A stretch of DNA of 64,000 bases. It comes from Lineus longissimus (Eukaryota; Nemertea; Pilidiophora; Heteronemertea; Lineidae). How positions within the stretch are numbered: the stretch's first letter is position 1; each line of letters starts with the position of its first letter. The notes under the pieces were generated by a model. It was not told the DNA's origin, made no database searches, and saw nothing but the letters and a program-made list of their open reading frames with translations. The stretch is taken from positions 4,094,001 to 4,158,000 of the forward strand of contig NC_088320.1 in the NCBI RefSeq assembly GCF_910592395.1, written 5' to 3'. Position numbers and translations under genes: made by a program. Shown here in pieces: positions 24,701-38,400 of this stretch.

Positions 24701-27700
24701 TCGTAATAAAGAAATGTATACCGAATACCGACACGCATCCGGAAATGTGAGAAATAAACCAAGTAACACTATAGTTTACTTTCCGTTCAGTTTCATTGAT
24801 AACATCAAAGGAGCGGCACTTTCATTTTGCCTTTTATCTGTTTGCTTGGCTCCAATGCTACAAGATGTTTCACCTGTTTCTTTCAAGAAAATGTCAAAAT
24901 GTCTACAAGTTTCAGCGAATGTTTTTCATGCAGATCAAAGTTCCCGATAAATGGTGCAAAAGGTATGTTTCACCACAACATGGGCTACTCAGTAGTGTCT
25001 GATGTATGTGTGATTGTACATTATATTAAATTGGCGTATTGAACAATTGCCACTCAGGAAGTGATGTTGAACGAACAGCCGTTTTCACCTGTCTGTTTTG
25101 ATGATGCTGTGCGCGGCCACTTGCGTAATATAAAATACATCGTTCGTTTTTTCTGTCGTCTCTATATTGAAATACATGTAGTAGGAAGAGCTCTCCACGT
25201 TGGATTTTTTTGGCCAGGCTAAAACAACAGCCTTGGGTAGTAATCATGCATTCACAGTGACATTATCACTATCACACCTACACTGAAGACAACGAGAGGC
25301 ACTCGAAAATACACTTTCTCTTCAAACACCCTTCTTCCCCAGGCATGCCATGCAGAACAGTGCTTCTGGTTAATTTTTCATCTCAGAGTAGGCTGACATG
25401 GCCTCAATAACGTTCCCTAGTCTGATTTGTCAATTTCAAGGTCAATTCAATAACAAGATAAGGACGCCATGTTTATCCTCAGAGCAACTCCTCTTTCTAT
25501 CACAATATTCCGTCAGATGTCAGAAATCTTAGAGCTAATCTCCTCACTCCTCAATCCGACAAACGCTTCTTCATTCATCACCAAAATAATAGACAGCTTA
25601 AGATGATGAATTTAGATCCTGCTTGTAAAACCAGGCGTCGCTAGTGGTGTACAGCAACTTTGAAGAAAGAAAAGAAGCACTCACCTTCGAGAAGCGATTT
25701 CCCGACTTAACGAGAAGCCGACAGGCTTTCCAACGGCCGAGTTGGCCTGTCTTCGGAAAGAAAAATGTTCTGTTGGAGTCTTCGAACGAAATAAATATTT
25801 ATCTGGTAAGGTTCTTCAAGTATGATTTGCATCACATGTAGAAAAAAAATCCACAACCAACAATCAATGAATTGCAGCATGATACTATAACAAACGAAAT
25901 GCAAGATTCTAATCACCAGCAAAGTAGGATGCTGGAACCAATGCAAAAACGAGAGTTCGAAAAAAAGAACGTGATATTGATATTTATGTGCTGTACAAGT
26001 TTCGTCAAAACCTTTGACCTGAGCATGGTTTTGACTTATAGTAATCACTTTGAGAACAATGACTTGTCATGTCTTGCAGCCCGAAGAGTACGAGGAATTC
26101 AGAAAGCAATTAAGCCAAGTCGTTAATCAAATGTTATTCCATCGTGACTGGTGATACTGGTAGAAAGAACGCCAAGCATCTTTGGCCATTGTTCGTGTAT
26201 CTATTGGCTATTGTTTGACTATCTTGTCTATTGTATGGCACATGACATCATTGAAATAGGATGGCAAGTATTTCGTCCGTTCCAGCTTAACAGTGCAGCA
26301 AGCCTGGTGCTTTCTTGCTTTGTACATATGCATTGATTAGGTCTTTTAGTGCTTATGGCCAATTTGTTGTTTCACTGGTACTGCCAATTTAGAACCTGTA
26401 TCATGCCATTATCAAACTCGTAATTGTATTAGCGACAAAACATTTTTTCTATTATGATTGATGACACAGATTCGCTTGCTAACGAAATATCTGCACATGT
26501 GCGTCGCACCTGCATTAAACTTGCAGCTCGTGTTGTCTTATTTTTTCCTCCTTCGCATGAATATTTTATTTGTAATTCCCGCTGGTCACTTTTTTAGAAA
26601 CTTTTCTAGAAACATGTGACCGATATTCTTGCACGAAATTCCCATGTGCTGGTGCTTTGTTTCCATTCGTGAACAATATCAAAGAGGCGTTGTATGAAAC
26701 GTATGCTATCCTTGTGCTTCTTCGGATAAAGGGATTATTGGGCCGATTTTGTTTGGCCAAACTACTGAAAGTAACGTGATCGCGTTAAAACTTACATAAC
26801 CAAACTACTATACGTTTGATAGGCCTTCATCAATAAACACAATCGAGAAAATACATCGTCAGCATCATTAGAGGGTTACTGTAACATGATCAAAATGGTC
26901 CACAGATACTTCGTGAAGATCCATAATCATAAAATGCACTTTTTCAATCGTCGATCCTGTGCATCGGCCCAAAGCGAATACATCATAAAACTTTTAATCA
27001 TGATTTTCAACTCGATACGCGTGTAATTAATCATTTCTCTGTTTTCAACCTTGAATTTGAAAGTTTTTGAACTTAAATGACTGTAAAAATTTCTTTCCTT
27101 ATGACAGCAACATTACGGTTTAATTACAGCCAAAAGAAGAATGATTAACGGCCTCTGATTTCAACTTTTGTCACATTAGTTGCTTTTGAAATCTCAGATG
27201 AACTCTTCATGCTTCGGTGACACTTTTGCAATAATTGAAATTTCAACATGGTTCAGCAAATTTTAGTCATTTGGGAAACATGTGATGAAAATTGCATAAT
27301 TTCTCATTATTCTGGTGAACAGTTATGATTTTTGTTAATTTCTTGGGAGGTTTGTTCATGTTTTTAGACCCCTAAATCTCAGCTAAAATCGTAATTCGGA
27401 ATCGTAAATCGGAAATTCGACAGGGGAAGGATAAAAACGAAGTAATAGGGCTACCCTCCCGATCAGTTACTAAAGGTGGGAACATGCGAGTTTCTCGAAA
27501 GGCTGCTGTTTCGTTTCAAGCCGCAAGTTCATTTCAACATTAACCAGAACCAGTGCCGATTGAAGAACATGAAATGAACTAGTTTAAACAGATGGGGTTT
27601 CAGTCGGTTCTTTGAAGTTGCTTTTGCTCTGTTCCGCCATAGTAGACTACAGATGCAGAACACACACAAACACTTGGTATGATCTGTCTTCTTATGGCTC

Positions 27701-30700
27701 CAGTTCCTTTGATCTTTTAATTCAGACATCATGGAATGTAAAGTGGAAACAGTTGCTGCTAATGTGACCTGGTTGCAATGTTGCAGTTGTGCAGGCTTGC
27801 TCGGTTGAAGATAAATGTTAAACAAAAGGTAAAGGTTTGAAACGAAACAAAACGAAACGAGAAATCAGACACAGAACCAGGTACGGTGAGAATTATTCAC
27901 TTTTGTGGTGACCAAATGGCTACTTTCCTTGAAGGCAAAGTCACGTATGGCACATTTGGCATATGGGAATGGCAACTCTCACCAAAAGACGTAACGAAAA
28001 TGCCTTAGACCTTTGAATGCTAAACCAGAATGTTCAACATCATGCAAATATTTAGCGCTGGGTAACCGGAGGGAAAAGGGTGGGTCCTTGGTCTGCCATA
28101 TTCTATTATAATATCAATAGAAAACATTACAAAAGCAATTAGTGTATGACCTTGAACAGGATTGACCCCAATGCGCCTTCTGGGCTGCGGTTTATCTCAA
28201 ACAATGAGGTGTTATTTGCCATTATCATGAATGTGGTGGGATGGAGGTTTGTATAATTGATACACGATTTTCTTTCTCGAAACACTGATGAAAAGTTGTA
28301 AGTCGGAAGCTTTTTTAAAGTTTGCTGTATATTCTACTGTTTTTATGATACAGTTTGGAGAACAAAGCCACACATCGAGATTTTCACACGACTATAAAAG
28401 AAGAAAAGATGCCAGCAGGAGATTTAAAACTGTCTCTCTACTAAATATCTGAAGGACAAACACGACAAATTTACAACTTCTGTCACCTTCGTTATGATTT
28501 TTTTTAACTAAGATGTTGGCTTTATAGAATGTTTTTCTGATAACATGAGGTTTATGTAAAAAAACACCGCCATCCTCTTCGCGCAGAAAATACTTTTTCG
28601 TCACTCGTTCAAAAGAAAAAGCTCATCAAAACGTGAAGAAGTCTACAGTGATACCGGTACGTCGTTTTACTTTCCTCTTTCTATTCTCACGTGAAGCTTC
28701 CCCCTGAGGGCATTTACTTGAAAGGTAGGGACACTTGAAGAAACTCTCCAAGTCGAGATGGTTGGTCCAGGAGACTACTGAAATGTCAAACACATTTGTG
28801 CCTTCCAATGGGACCTGTGAAGCTTAATGTCTTCGCACACTTTATGGCGTCTAATTGCGACACGTAGTCCGGTAGGGATGCTACCAGAAGTCCCAAGTGT
28901 TCACACATTTCTGCCATTTTCGGGAACTTTAGCAAATTACCGTCAATACTGCTACAGAACAAAGAGAATCTGTTACTTTTCCTTCTCGCCTTTCGAGTTG
29001 ATGAACGTTTCAAACGAAGTAGAAGTTTCCTTTCCACTTCGTCGTGAACAAAACATTGTCCGAGTGTCTTTTTTTCATTAAAAGGTATGTTTTGAAATGA
29101 CGTATTAGCCAAGAGTCAATGACTGGAAGCGAAGTATTAAGCCCCCATAAATTTGCCCTCACACGTTCAGTCTCCTACCAGATCACATTTTGTATTTCAT
29201 TTACATACACATCTTTGAACTCCTATGTACTATATAAGCACACATTATAACCTGTTTGAAAAATAAATGTGCAAGGGGCTTTTGAAAGTCAAATCGTGCT
29301 AGATGCATGAGATGAATTCAAGCTGTTTCTGATTATCAGCTACAATGAGGACAAAACCTTGAACGTCACCACATGCATGATACATTTATCACGTACTGTA
29401 TATAGGAGGCAGCGTGTACATGTAATGGTGATATGACACAACCTTGGCCAGTGCATTCGATAGATTACCAATCGATGGTCATTTATTTGATATGACAGCA
29501 AATTTGCATCATAATGTAATGCTTTTAGGCGACTTGCGTGCAGTTTAATATGATAGTAGTGGGTCTATTCACAGATATACGGTTGTGGATCTATAAGACC
29601 ATGCTTGATGCCTGGTCTTGTACAATGCCCGCCACTGCAGATCACAATTCATGCATATGAATGATATCATTACTGGCCGACTCATTATGCCAATTTCAAT
29701 TTCAAAATAATTTGATTGTTTTGAGAAAACTTTGCTTCGTTAGTACATGAAATGGCAGGTGCATACTAGTATAGTCTTCTATAAACAGATATAGGGTACT
29801 CGTTCCAATGTGTTTATCATATCAAGAGAAGAAAGAAGAGGCCATTGAAAATTTGTATAACATACATTCAGGTTTTTTTATAAACTGAACTTTTACACTA
29901 AAATTATGATTTTTTTCTAGAAAATTTGATCCTCTTTGCTATCAAATAACAGATCTCATTAATAATCATCACAGGTTTTCGTGATCATTTCCTCTAATAT
30001 CGATGATTCCTTCTTCGTCATCCCTTTGTAAATTCTGTGTCATTCAAATCACTTTGACAGTCATTCTAATGACCAATGAATAGTTTCCGCTTATCTGAGC
30101 CTTTCTAATCCCATGGCATTGATTTATCCTTATAATCTCAATAAGCCAAGATGTCCTTAATCCCAGAGCAACGTCTCCTTTTTTGAGATTAAAGGTTCTG
30201 GACACTTTTGTTACGTTGAAAGATGTTATCAGAGGTGGAGTCTCCTGCAACGACAAAGCAATTGCGCTGTGAAATGCCATGAGATGCTATTATTTAAAAG
30301 AACAGAGCGATTGTATCAAATTGAATACGCATTACATAATCGCCAGCTCTAATTTCAATAACGGAAAGCTACAGTGACACATCCTCATGGGTGTGCCCGG
30401 CGGACTTGGTTGCACATTATCCTAGAAATGTACATCGCTGACAGGGCCAACAATTCTAAAACACATTGGTTGCTCGAACACTGTCTTCCGTTTATAATTG
30501 TACATTGTACGTTTGATCGTTCTGACCATGGTTGTTTCGTTTCGATTATGAACTTATGTGCTCCCATCCCGGAACTATCGTTTGTTACAACGTAGTTCTT
30601 CTGACTGTCGCATTGGCGCACCAATCGCCGTGCTGTAATGGCGGCCGATATTTTTGAACTCGGTGCCTCTGAACAACAGCCATTGAATCAACTACGTGAA

Positions 30701-32779
30701 AAGCTGCCGCCCTTCGCTCACTAATTTTCGATATAATTACATTAGGGAGCGTCCCAGCTCACTAATGACTGGCGGGCTCCTTTGATTCTTGCAAGGAACA
30801 TCTGAATATCGTTGGATCCATTGACCAAATTCAAATCGTCTGCTCAAGTTTGTTCTGATCGCCTGCGAGCGAATGGGACGGACCATGCTTTTTAGTGCGC
30901 CGGCGGGCCCCCGGACAAAATGCGCCGGCAAAACATGCGAACCCTCTACCATTAGGCTAGACCAAATCACTATCTTGTTTAGAGCTCAGAGGATATGTCT
31001 TCTTAGTCAAGACGAGACATATCTTTTCAGATATTTTTTTGCTAAAGAAACGACAGTCTGGGTTATTTTGTCCTGTCATTCATTGTCATTATGTTAATGC
31101 ATCTTTGGGTTTTCGAAATGATATTGTGTGGCAATGGTGTGTTCGGCATTCTTTGTTTTGTGACTCTGAATTGAGTCGGGACATGACAAACCATATGTTA
31201 GACAACTTTGACGCTGCTATGCGCCGCAGCAGACATGGCATGAGTAAGGGCAGCTATAACAAAAACAGCGAAGGTTCTGGGCTTTTCCAATGAGTGGCGT
31301 CGTGGTTTTCTTGATTATGTGGTCCCCTGAATTCCTATTTGTATCATTTTGTGAAATCCCCTCCGTTTTGTTTCGTAAGACCTGGCAAGTTGGTAGAACA
31401 AGGATACGTTGTTACTCTTAAGGGATAAGCGATGGAACCAAACTTTGTTCATTTTACATAAAGCTTTTATAGCCGTGATGTTTCAACATTTTAAGAATTG
31501 GCTCTTATTTTGAATAGGTGCGATTTTTTTGGCAGTACAGTTCCTTTCTGTCAAGACTATACTTCCACGAAAAGTAAGATAGTCTTATCAGCGCCGTGGT
31601 GAATACTCGTATATAAGATAAGGCATGCCGGGCTACTTGGGATAATGAATGAACACCTTTCAGCTATTACACGTTATTACACACTCGTTATCCGGACTTA
31701 TATATAGATATACCATAACAAGTAGTCATTTGACACATTGTAGTACAGTCAACAAACCTCATCACAACAAATCGACCGTTGCGTCAAATTGGCATATGAT
31801 GATTAATATAGTTGTACCTAATTCAGGGCCCATCATTAATAACAACACCATGTCCTGGCAAGGACGTATATCAAAATACATGTAATTGGTGGTAGTTCTA
31901 TCAACGGGGTGTAATGATATCACAAGCGGCCATTAAGTGATTGAGTGGAGAAGCTTGACGGGTGGTAAACAAGTCTCACGGGGTTAGGACCATGTGCTTT
32001 CGTTGGTCGGGTGTCATGAGGAAGGGAAGGAAGGTTCAGTAATCGGTCTACAACATTCAAGTGGTACTACCACGCACAGGTTATGCTGAAACTCCCTAAT
32101 ACCGTCAGGACTCAACTCGCTTTTATAATATTTCAACACATGTTAGTGATTCTCTTAACCAGTGCAACCGGTAGAGGACTCTCCTGATTGTTAAATCAAA
32201 GGAATCATCTAACATCATCGATTGGAACCAATATATCATGAGTCAGAGATCATACGTTTCCATGGCAACGCATTCCAGTTTTGACGAGTGGATTTTTTTA
32301 TCTTCTCGCTTCACGGCGCATGAATGTTATGGTTCTGTGACAGGAGTGCTCATCCTTCAGAATTCGCTTCAATCCAACTTTACTTGAACCGCTAGTCCAT
32401 TGGTGGACAATATTACACAAATCTACACCCAGCACAGGATATTTATTTGGTGGAATCAAGTTCACATACATAAATATACGCTTCAAAACTATTTGGCAGT
32501 TCTTCGTGACATTTAGTCGTCTGCTGTCGACTGAACTGACGGGGCGGAATAACCACAATATTAGTAAATGCCATTCTGACAGAATTTCTGGGTGGAATGC
32601 CAGTCAAGTCATTGGCTGTAAAATCAATGAGTTTGATTTTGTCAGAAATCAAGAAGTGTGATGCTTTGACTATCATGCACAGCGGTGCCTTTGATCTGTT
32701 GGTCAGTTAGTATATTTTGGCCAAGGCATGCCAGTTCGAAACTGGTGTTGTAATGAGGGTTCACCAAGGCGAAAATCTC
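21752..32779. other. Long gene-free stretch
   Basis: About 11 kb without a gene I can support. One exon-like segment (26080-26154, reading PEEYEEFRKQLSQVV.. to a stop after a good acceptor) is treated as a finding. A small GC-rich pocket lies at 30868-30940, with TGCGCCGGC twice (30896 and 30921). A short AAACG-type tandem run is at 27839-27862. No tRNA or transposase remnant was recognised. Confidence 0.45.
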
Positions 32780-32794
32780 TGAAAAATATTCAGC

Positions 32795-32960
32795 TTTTTA
32801 TGCAATTTAGAGATTCAGATTCCCAAACAACATTTACACGATTATTGTTGAATAGATTCTGGTTTATGATTCTAAATTACTATCTAACAAAGAATCTTCT
32901 GAAAAAGATTGATAGGAAACTTAAAATGATGTTGTTAAGAATCTTATAAAAATATTTGCG
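32795..32960. repeat. Diverged AGAATCTT-rich dispersed repeat, copy 3
   Basis: The segment has repeated GATTCAGATTCCC, AGATTCTGG, ATGATTCTAAATT, AAAGAATCTTCTG and TTAAGAATCTTATAA words. They resemble the other AGAATCTT-rich patches in this window in composition and spacing. No long exact match to the other copies was seen, so family membership is less certain than for copies 1, 2, 4 and 6. Confidence 0.35.
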
Positions 32961-34955
32961 GGGTTATTCATAACTTTTGAACTCCTTGTTTCCAGAAAGA
33001 CGTCCAAGCAAAAACCGCAAAAATAAATCATACGGCGAAAACTTTGCGGTTGCAGTATTCGACTGACCATAGCATCTGAATTGATTAAGCATTGCCTATC
33101 TGGTTGGACGACTGGATGACAAGAAAGATATTGCTCATGTTGGTAGAAAATATTTGTTGTTTCTGGGGCTTTTTTTCGGTTTACTCTCCTTCCAAGACAT
33201 TTCTACAATTCCCCGAAGACTCCTCTTATCAGAGTAACGCCTCCTGTCCAGTAACTCATGAATAAATCAGCGTCTTATCAAATTTAGGTTGACCACAGCA
33301 AATGAATCAGTGACCACACATGAGTCACACTTTAAAATCGAACATCCCATTTTACATGATTGGACACTATCGCCTGATTTGCCGCAACTCTGCGGCGTTT
33401 AATAAGGAAAGTGGTCACAATGTACGTCCATCAGTCGGATTAGCTCCTCTTCGGCCAGACCGGTCACTCATATAAGTAATCACTAATAGGGTTAGTTGCA
33501 TTGACCCCTGGAGAACTGACCAGTGTCTGGAATTCGAACACACAGTCTTGTACATGCTGCATCATGATCACGATTCCGGTTTCACAGTCAAAACTTGAAA
33601 AATTTGAAATCATTTCAGGCTCGTAATCGAAGACAAAACGCTAATTTACTTTGAGTAGTTGAAAGCTTTCGGAACAATTATACGTCAAGAGTTCTCTTTT
33701 CGACCCCATTTTTCAAGGAATCAGAAGCTAAAAGACCCAGATTTCGGCCCGATTTATTCGAGAAACCCATTGGATCGGAGAAACAGTTGCAAATGAATAT
33801 TTCCGATTTGCCAGTCCGTTATTCTTGTAATCTTGTAATTTCGATTATTCGGGTAACGACTTTTTTAGCACTATGTTTACCACAGGGGCCCTAACCATAA
33901 CCTTTGTTGTGACGTTTTCAAAATACCCAGGGACCCCAAAATTCCTATCTTTTGTTAAGCAAGAAATCACAGACGAGTTCGATGACTTAAACAAAGCAGC
34001 TTAGTCAGCAGCATCAACATAATGGAAATCGGGTCCGATGAAGCAATGATCCCAATGCTCGAAGGGTGTATCCGAAGTCACTCGAGTCTACTGCATAAAC
34101 TTAATGTCATTCTTCCGAGGCAAAGGCGGAAAACGAAGCAGATGCTTCGGGCGCCTCTGGGATGCCTTATTAGGTTTATCATTAACTACAGAAATCGATT
34201 CTCTTGTCGCAGTTGTGACTGTTTCGCTATCCGGCGAAAGCCAAGTTCTGCTCCGTCCGTCAGAGAGACACCAGGAAAGTTTGTTTCATTGGTGACCAGG
34301 AGATTTCAACATATGACGGGACTGTGAAAGAAGTTTGCCTTTCATGAAATCGCGTGCGAAGTGTCCGCAGAAATTGGTTCCCTGGAGTTTTTGAAGTATA
34401 TGAAATATCATCCTACCCTTCTTAATCGAATTCGCGTTGTCCCGTCCATTTATTTCCAAGGGGTATTGTAATAAATGAGATACCAGAAGTGCATTTGAAG
34501 GATTAAATCATTTTCGAAAGGCATATATATGATAATCAAAGAGAAGCGCCTTTATAGTGATGTCCTAAGAGTGACAGTCTGCGTGCCTCAAAACTTCACA
34601 GACCAAAACATGCCTTACCTCAGAGTTCGTAACTCTCTTTTCGTTCCAGATCCTGCATGAATGCCTCGCTTTTTTATAGCCGGAAACCTATTGTGAAAAC
34701 TGGTGCGCCACTCGAAAGCAGAGCATTTAGAACAAGATTTTGTCCCGCGAATAGTTCGTCCCGTTACACATCCCGCTCTAGCTTACAGTACAATCCATTG
34801 CCTCTTCCACAATGACCAGAGTACATTTTGTGGTTGTATTTTATCGCCTGCACCATATCATCGGTGCAATTTAAATGATTTATACCGGTGTTAAGTAATT
34901 GATGACATTTTGATGCGGCAACATTTGTTCATACCTGCTATTTTTCTATTTGCAG
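32961..34955. other. Gene-free stretch immediately upstream of Hox3
   Basis: No convincing coding region. Overlapping short open frames near 34022-34327 have no recognised motif. The interval ends in a good pyrimidine tract and CAG (TTTTTCTATTTGCAG, ending 34955), so its 3' part may be intron if Hox3 has an upstream untranslated exon. No TATA box at a convincing distance from the Hox3 start codon was seen. Confidence 0.45.
34941..34955 (+). promoter_or_regulatory. Probable 3' splice site in the Hox3 5' leader
   Basis: TTTTTCTATTTGCAG followed by TAAATGG is a well-formed acceptor 86 nt before the Hox3 start codon. If used, the coding exon begins at 34956 and the transcript starts in an upstream, untranslated exon. 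Untranslated upstream exons are known for several vertebrate HOX3 genes. The alternative is that the promoter lies just here and the match is by chance. Confidence 0.45.
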
Positions 34956-34982
34956 TAAATGGTAAACAGTGGCAGCAGGCGA

Positions 34983-35014
34983 CAGCTGTGATTGGCTGTT
35001 TTCATACCACGTGG
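34983..35014 (+). promoter_or_regulatory. E-box / CCAAT / CCACGTGG cluster before the Hox3 start
   Basis: Within 32 bp lie CAGCTG (34983-34988), ATTGG (34991-34995, an inverted CCAAT) and the palindrome CCACGTGG (35007-35014, the bHLH E-box core CACGTG). This cluster is 28 nt upstream of the ATG. It would suit a proximal promoter if transcription starts close to the coding exon; if the acceptor at 34955 is used, the cluster instead lies in the transcribed leader. Confidence 0.35.
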
Positions 35015-35041
35015 TCCCAGAGGCGCTAGCATGCGATAACT

Positions 35042-35444
35042 ATGTCAGGACAGTGCCAGAGTGAAATAAATTTTATAAATCGAAACATGCAGAAAACATA
35101 CTTCGAAACTAATCACGCTGGCTACCCGGGCTATTATCAGAACACTAACGGGTATAGCTATGACAGCAACTTTGACCAAGTGAGTGATGGTGGTTATTAT
35201 AGGGAGCGCGCGGGCCGCGGCCAGTGCTACATGCAGACTCCGATTAGTCCGGTGGCCCCTTGTGCGGAAAACGGGACGTACCTGCAGAATTATTCCAACC
35301 AGTGCATGCAGGATTCGGATACAAACGGTTCGATACACCCTGGTCAAGTGACACCGAACCACGGCCCACCGAAACAGGAGATCTACCCTTGGATGAGGGA
35401 GTCCCGCCAAAATTCAAAAGCCAAACAACTCGCGGAAATTGGAG
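35042..35444 (+). CDS. Hox3: Hox3, exon 1 (N-terminus and YPWM hexapeptide)
   Basis: This is the N-terminal exon of a Hox paralogue-group-3 transcription factor, a sequence-specific nuclear protein that patterns the anterior-posterior axis. It encodes 134 residues plus the first base of codon 135, and ends at a consensus donor (GGAG/GTAAGA). Tyrosine, asparagine and glycine are rich around residues 20-60 (ETNHAGYPGYYQ..), as in vertebrate HOX3 N-termini. The hexapeptide IYPWMR lies at residues 114-119 and is followed by ESRQNSK, a signature of Hox3 proteins; by family knowledge YPWM binds PBC-class cofactors (PBX/Exd). The first ATG (ACT-ATG-T, with A at -3) is taken as the start. However, Met16 (35087, MQKTYF) aligns with the start of vertebrate HOX3 proteins (MQK.TYY) and also has A at -3, so the true start may be there. 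The other open frames over this exon are shadows. Confidence 0.95.
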
Positions 35445-38400
35445 GTAAGATCGCATGATAAATGAGTTGTGGTGCTCGTAAATCTTTCTCTTAGTCCCAT
35501 TAGTGTGCGCTAATGAGGTTCCCTGTCCTTATGCATGTATTCCAGTGGAGAGCAGTGCACTTGTAGCCATTTTGCAGTATACACCCCTTTCGCTACAAGG
35601 TTTCCGGGAATATGGAGTTCTCTTACCCCATACTCATTTATTAAATGTTTATTGTGCCTGCATACGATAGGCCAATTCCGACGGCCTATTAACCTCTAAA
35701 CACCCAAGATGACAGCAGGATGATAACTAACTGATAAATACTCGTATATCATTCGATGTTTGTCGCCATTCTTAAGATATTTACCTGCAAATTTCGCATT
35801 GTGTTCAAAGCTTTGGAGAAAGACCGCCGTACGCTTTTGGCAATCCAGAGGTCCACTTAATCATTCTTCGATACTGGAATTCCCCCGAAATATTCATTAT
35901 TTCATAAATTATACGATGACGTCTTGAGGTCGGCTTCCATTGCCTGTTCTAAGAAGGCGTACACCAAATTAATCATATTTGATAATACAAAAGTTTGTTT
36001 TTCAATGTCCTATGTCGGGCTAGGGTAGCGTACTCTTTGTATTGTGTTTTGTATGTAACAGATCCAGGTCATACATGATTGATATCGTGGGTAATGGCAG
36101 CAACAGCAGCTGATCGCAGCCGACCATGCGTTTTCTTTTTCGGAATCGAAAGTCAAAGCAAAACGTTTCTGCCGACATTGTCCAACGTGCATTATTCATA
36201 AAATGTCATCGCGGTGCACATTTTTCTTTTCTTTTTCTGTATTTCCGAGTGTTTTGTACTCTTTGATCTTTCTGCTTTGAAATGATCATGATATGCATCA
36301 TGGCTGACGTTCACTGGATCATTTAAGTGTGCCAGATCTATGATATAATTTTTTTCTCATTTTCATAATTTTTATGATGTTATATGTTGTCATAAATAAT
36401 AGTTAAACGTAAAATTTTATAACTCAGAAGAATTTATTGAACACATCATTATACTCTTCAAGCAGCCTGCACTTAATGTGAATAGACCTAACGGAATAAC
36501 TGACACCATACTCTGACAAGGGAGTTTTCATGGGGTCTTGATCTCCTAATCTCATATCGAAGTGCATCGAAAGTTCAAGTCAAACACATTTTAGCTCAAT
36601 AAAATCCTCGCCCCTGGGACTGACTGAAAGAAGTGAAATTGACGTATTGCAGTCAATTCTCTATTCAATAAGGCCTTATCTCATTTTGTAACGAGGCCCT
36701 GATCTCAGACCCTCGCTTTACCCAGTGACAGATGCTAGTGTCATCATCCATACGGGGTCCTCAATCATCCGACAAACCCTGGACCCCCACCCAAACCTGC
36801 TTCCCTACATACTTCCCAGGGATGCAGGGTCATTAGTTACCCGAATTATATAATTGAGAAATCTTCCACAACGTGCCAGGTACGCGCCTGATGGATCATC
36901 CCTCTCATGCGTTATCTTTCGTGATAAATGACCGTCGTTTTGATAATCTTCAAACACCTTTCTTTTACATGTGCACCATGCCACACGGGGTAGAGCAATG
37001 CGGGGTTACTTGGATGCATTTTGTTGCTGGGTGGAGCCCCCAAAATACAACGAGAAGACAAATCCTCATTAGGGATTTCTGCTTCTTTGTTGTATCTATC
37101 TAGTTGCAAGCTCCCTTCTGTTTCACTAAAACTTCTTAACCTCATGACAATCGCTGTCGTTGTTCAATCAATCCAACACAGCTTGCCTTTCTTGGACAAC
37201 TTTTACTAAAAAAACAAGACGAAAAACTCAGTTTCTCGTCATAGCTTTCATCTAGCGTTTTTGCATCCGTTCATGCATTCGTTGATGGCATTTCTGATCT
37301 TTAGATTTGAAATGACATGCCTTTTTCAGCGAGAGAATGATTGAAAAGCCTCATTGCGCTAAGTGAGTCTGTCATTTAACGCTACGTTTACGAAATGATA
37401 CACTCTAACAATTCCAAGATTATTTCCATCATCGCAAGAAAAAACTAGACGAGTTCCTTTTTTTTCGAGAGACACTTTTGATAATGTTCCCGTATCAATA
37501 AACCATGCACGACTGTCCATTATGTCGTGTAACTGTCCGAATGGGAAATGATGTTAACAAAGAAACGCTAGGCAGGTTGCTGTCGTAAAAAGTCAAGTCG
37601 TCATGCTACTCGTGCAAACACGAGCGGTCCTTTTCTTCAGCGAAAATCTCAATCAACATTTCACTTACCTGAACAGCGCACGGGCTGTGTTCCGAACAAC
37701 GTGACGAGAATTCGTATCAGGCGCACCAATGGTAAAGAGAACCACGTTGTTTTGTGGAGTAATGAATTCGAAGTTCGGGATATGTTTTGATAACTTAGAG
37801 AAGGTGTTATAGAACGTGATGTTTTCCCTTTAGTAAATCTAAAATGAGTATGTCTAGGAGAGAGAAATAAAAAAGCTTCCACGAACTCACATTTTTTTCA
37901 TTATCAACCACACTCGCATATAACATTCCTAAAAGAGAAACATACGTAGCTTTAGTTATTTTTCCTGCCAAAGTTGCTTGGCAAATAAAAAGAACATACC
38001 AAACAAAAGCGACGCATCCCCTGTTATGAAAATAGTCCCCATTGAGTACATACTTCAGTGTCAATGTAAAAACAACAGGTGTAACTCATCCCTTGATACT
38101 CAATAGAAACAAAACATGCAGATTAAACATTGACTTGACCGTCTCTGTGGCCAAGACCAGATGGTGATACTGAATCTAAAGCCACTTCGTCCCTGGACTG
38201 TCATCAGTAAATAACTCTCTTAGTCCTTGGTAAATTAATTAGGGTGGAGCAGTCGGGCAAGACAAAACAAGCTGCGGTCGTATTCTGACCTTGGCTACTG
38301 TCACAGCCTTGGGTAATTAGTCCTTGTCATTAGCCAACTGTGGGAAGGGTATGACTTTGTCTGTAACAAGGGTCTGGTTCGTGAAACAATTCAAAGGTAT

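Noticed and set aside
24477-24950. 157-codon + frame
   Set aside because: No ATG start, composition typical of random AT-rich sequence (many Cys, Ser and Tyr), no motif and no splice context.
25640-25767. Minus-strand exon-like frame with a GTGAGTGC donor (complement of GCACTCAC at about 25676-25683)
   Set aside because: The open frame is short, has no recognised motif and no acceptor could be paired with it.
34022-34327. Two overlapping + frames about 1 kb before Hox3
   Set aside because: No recognised domain, and neither frame is supported over the other; no splice link to Hox3.
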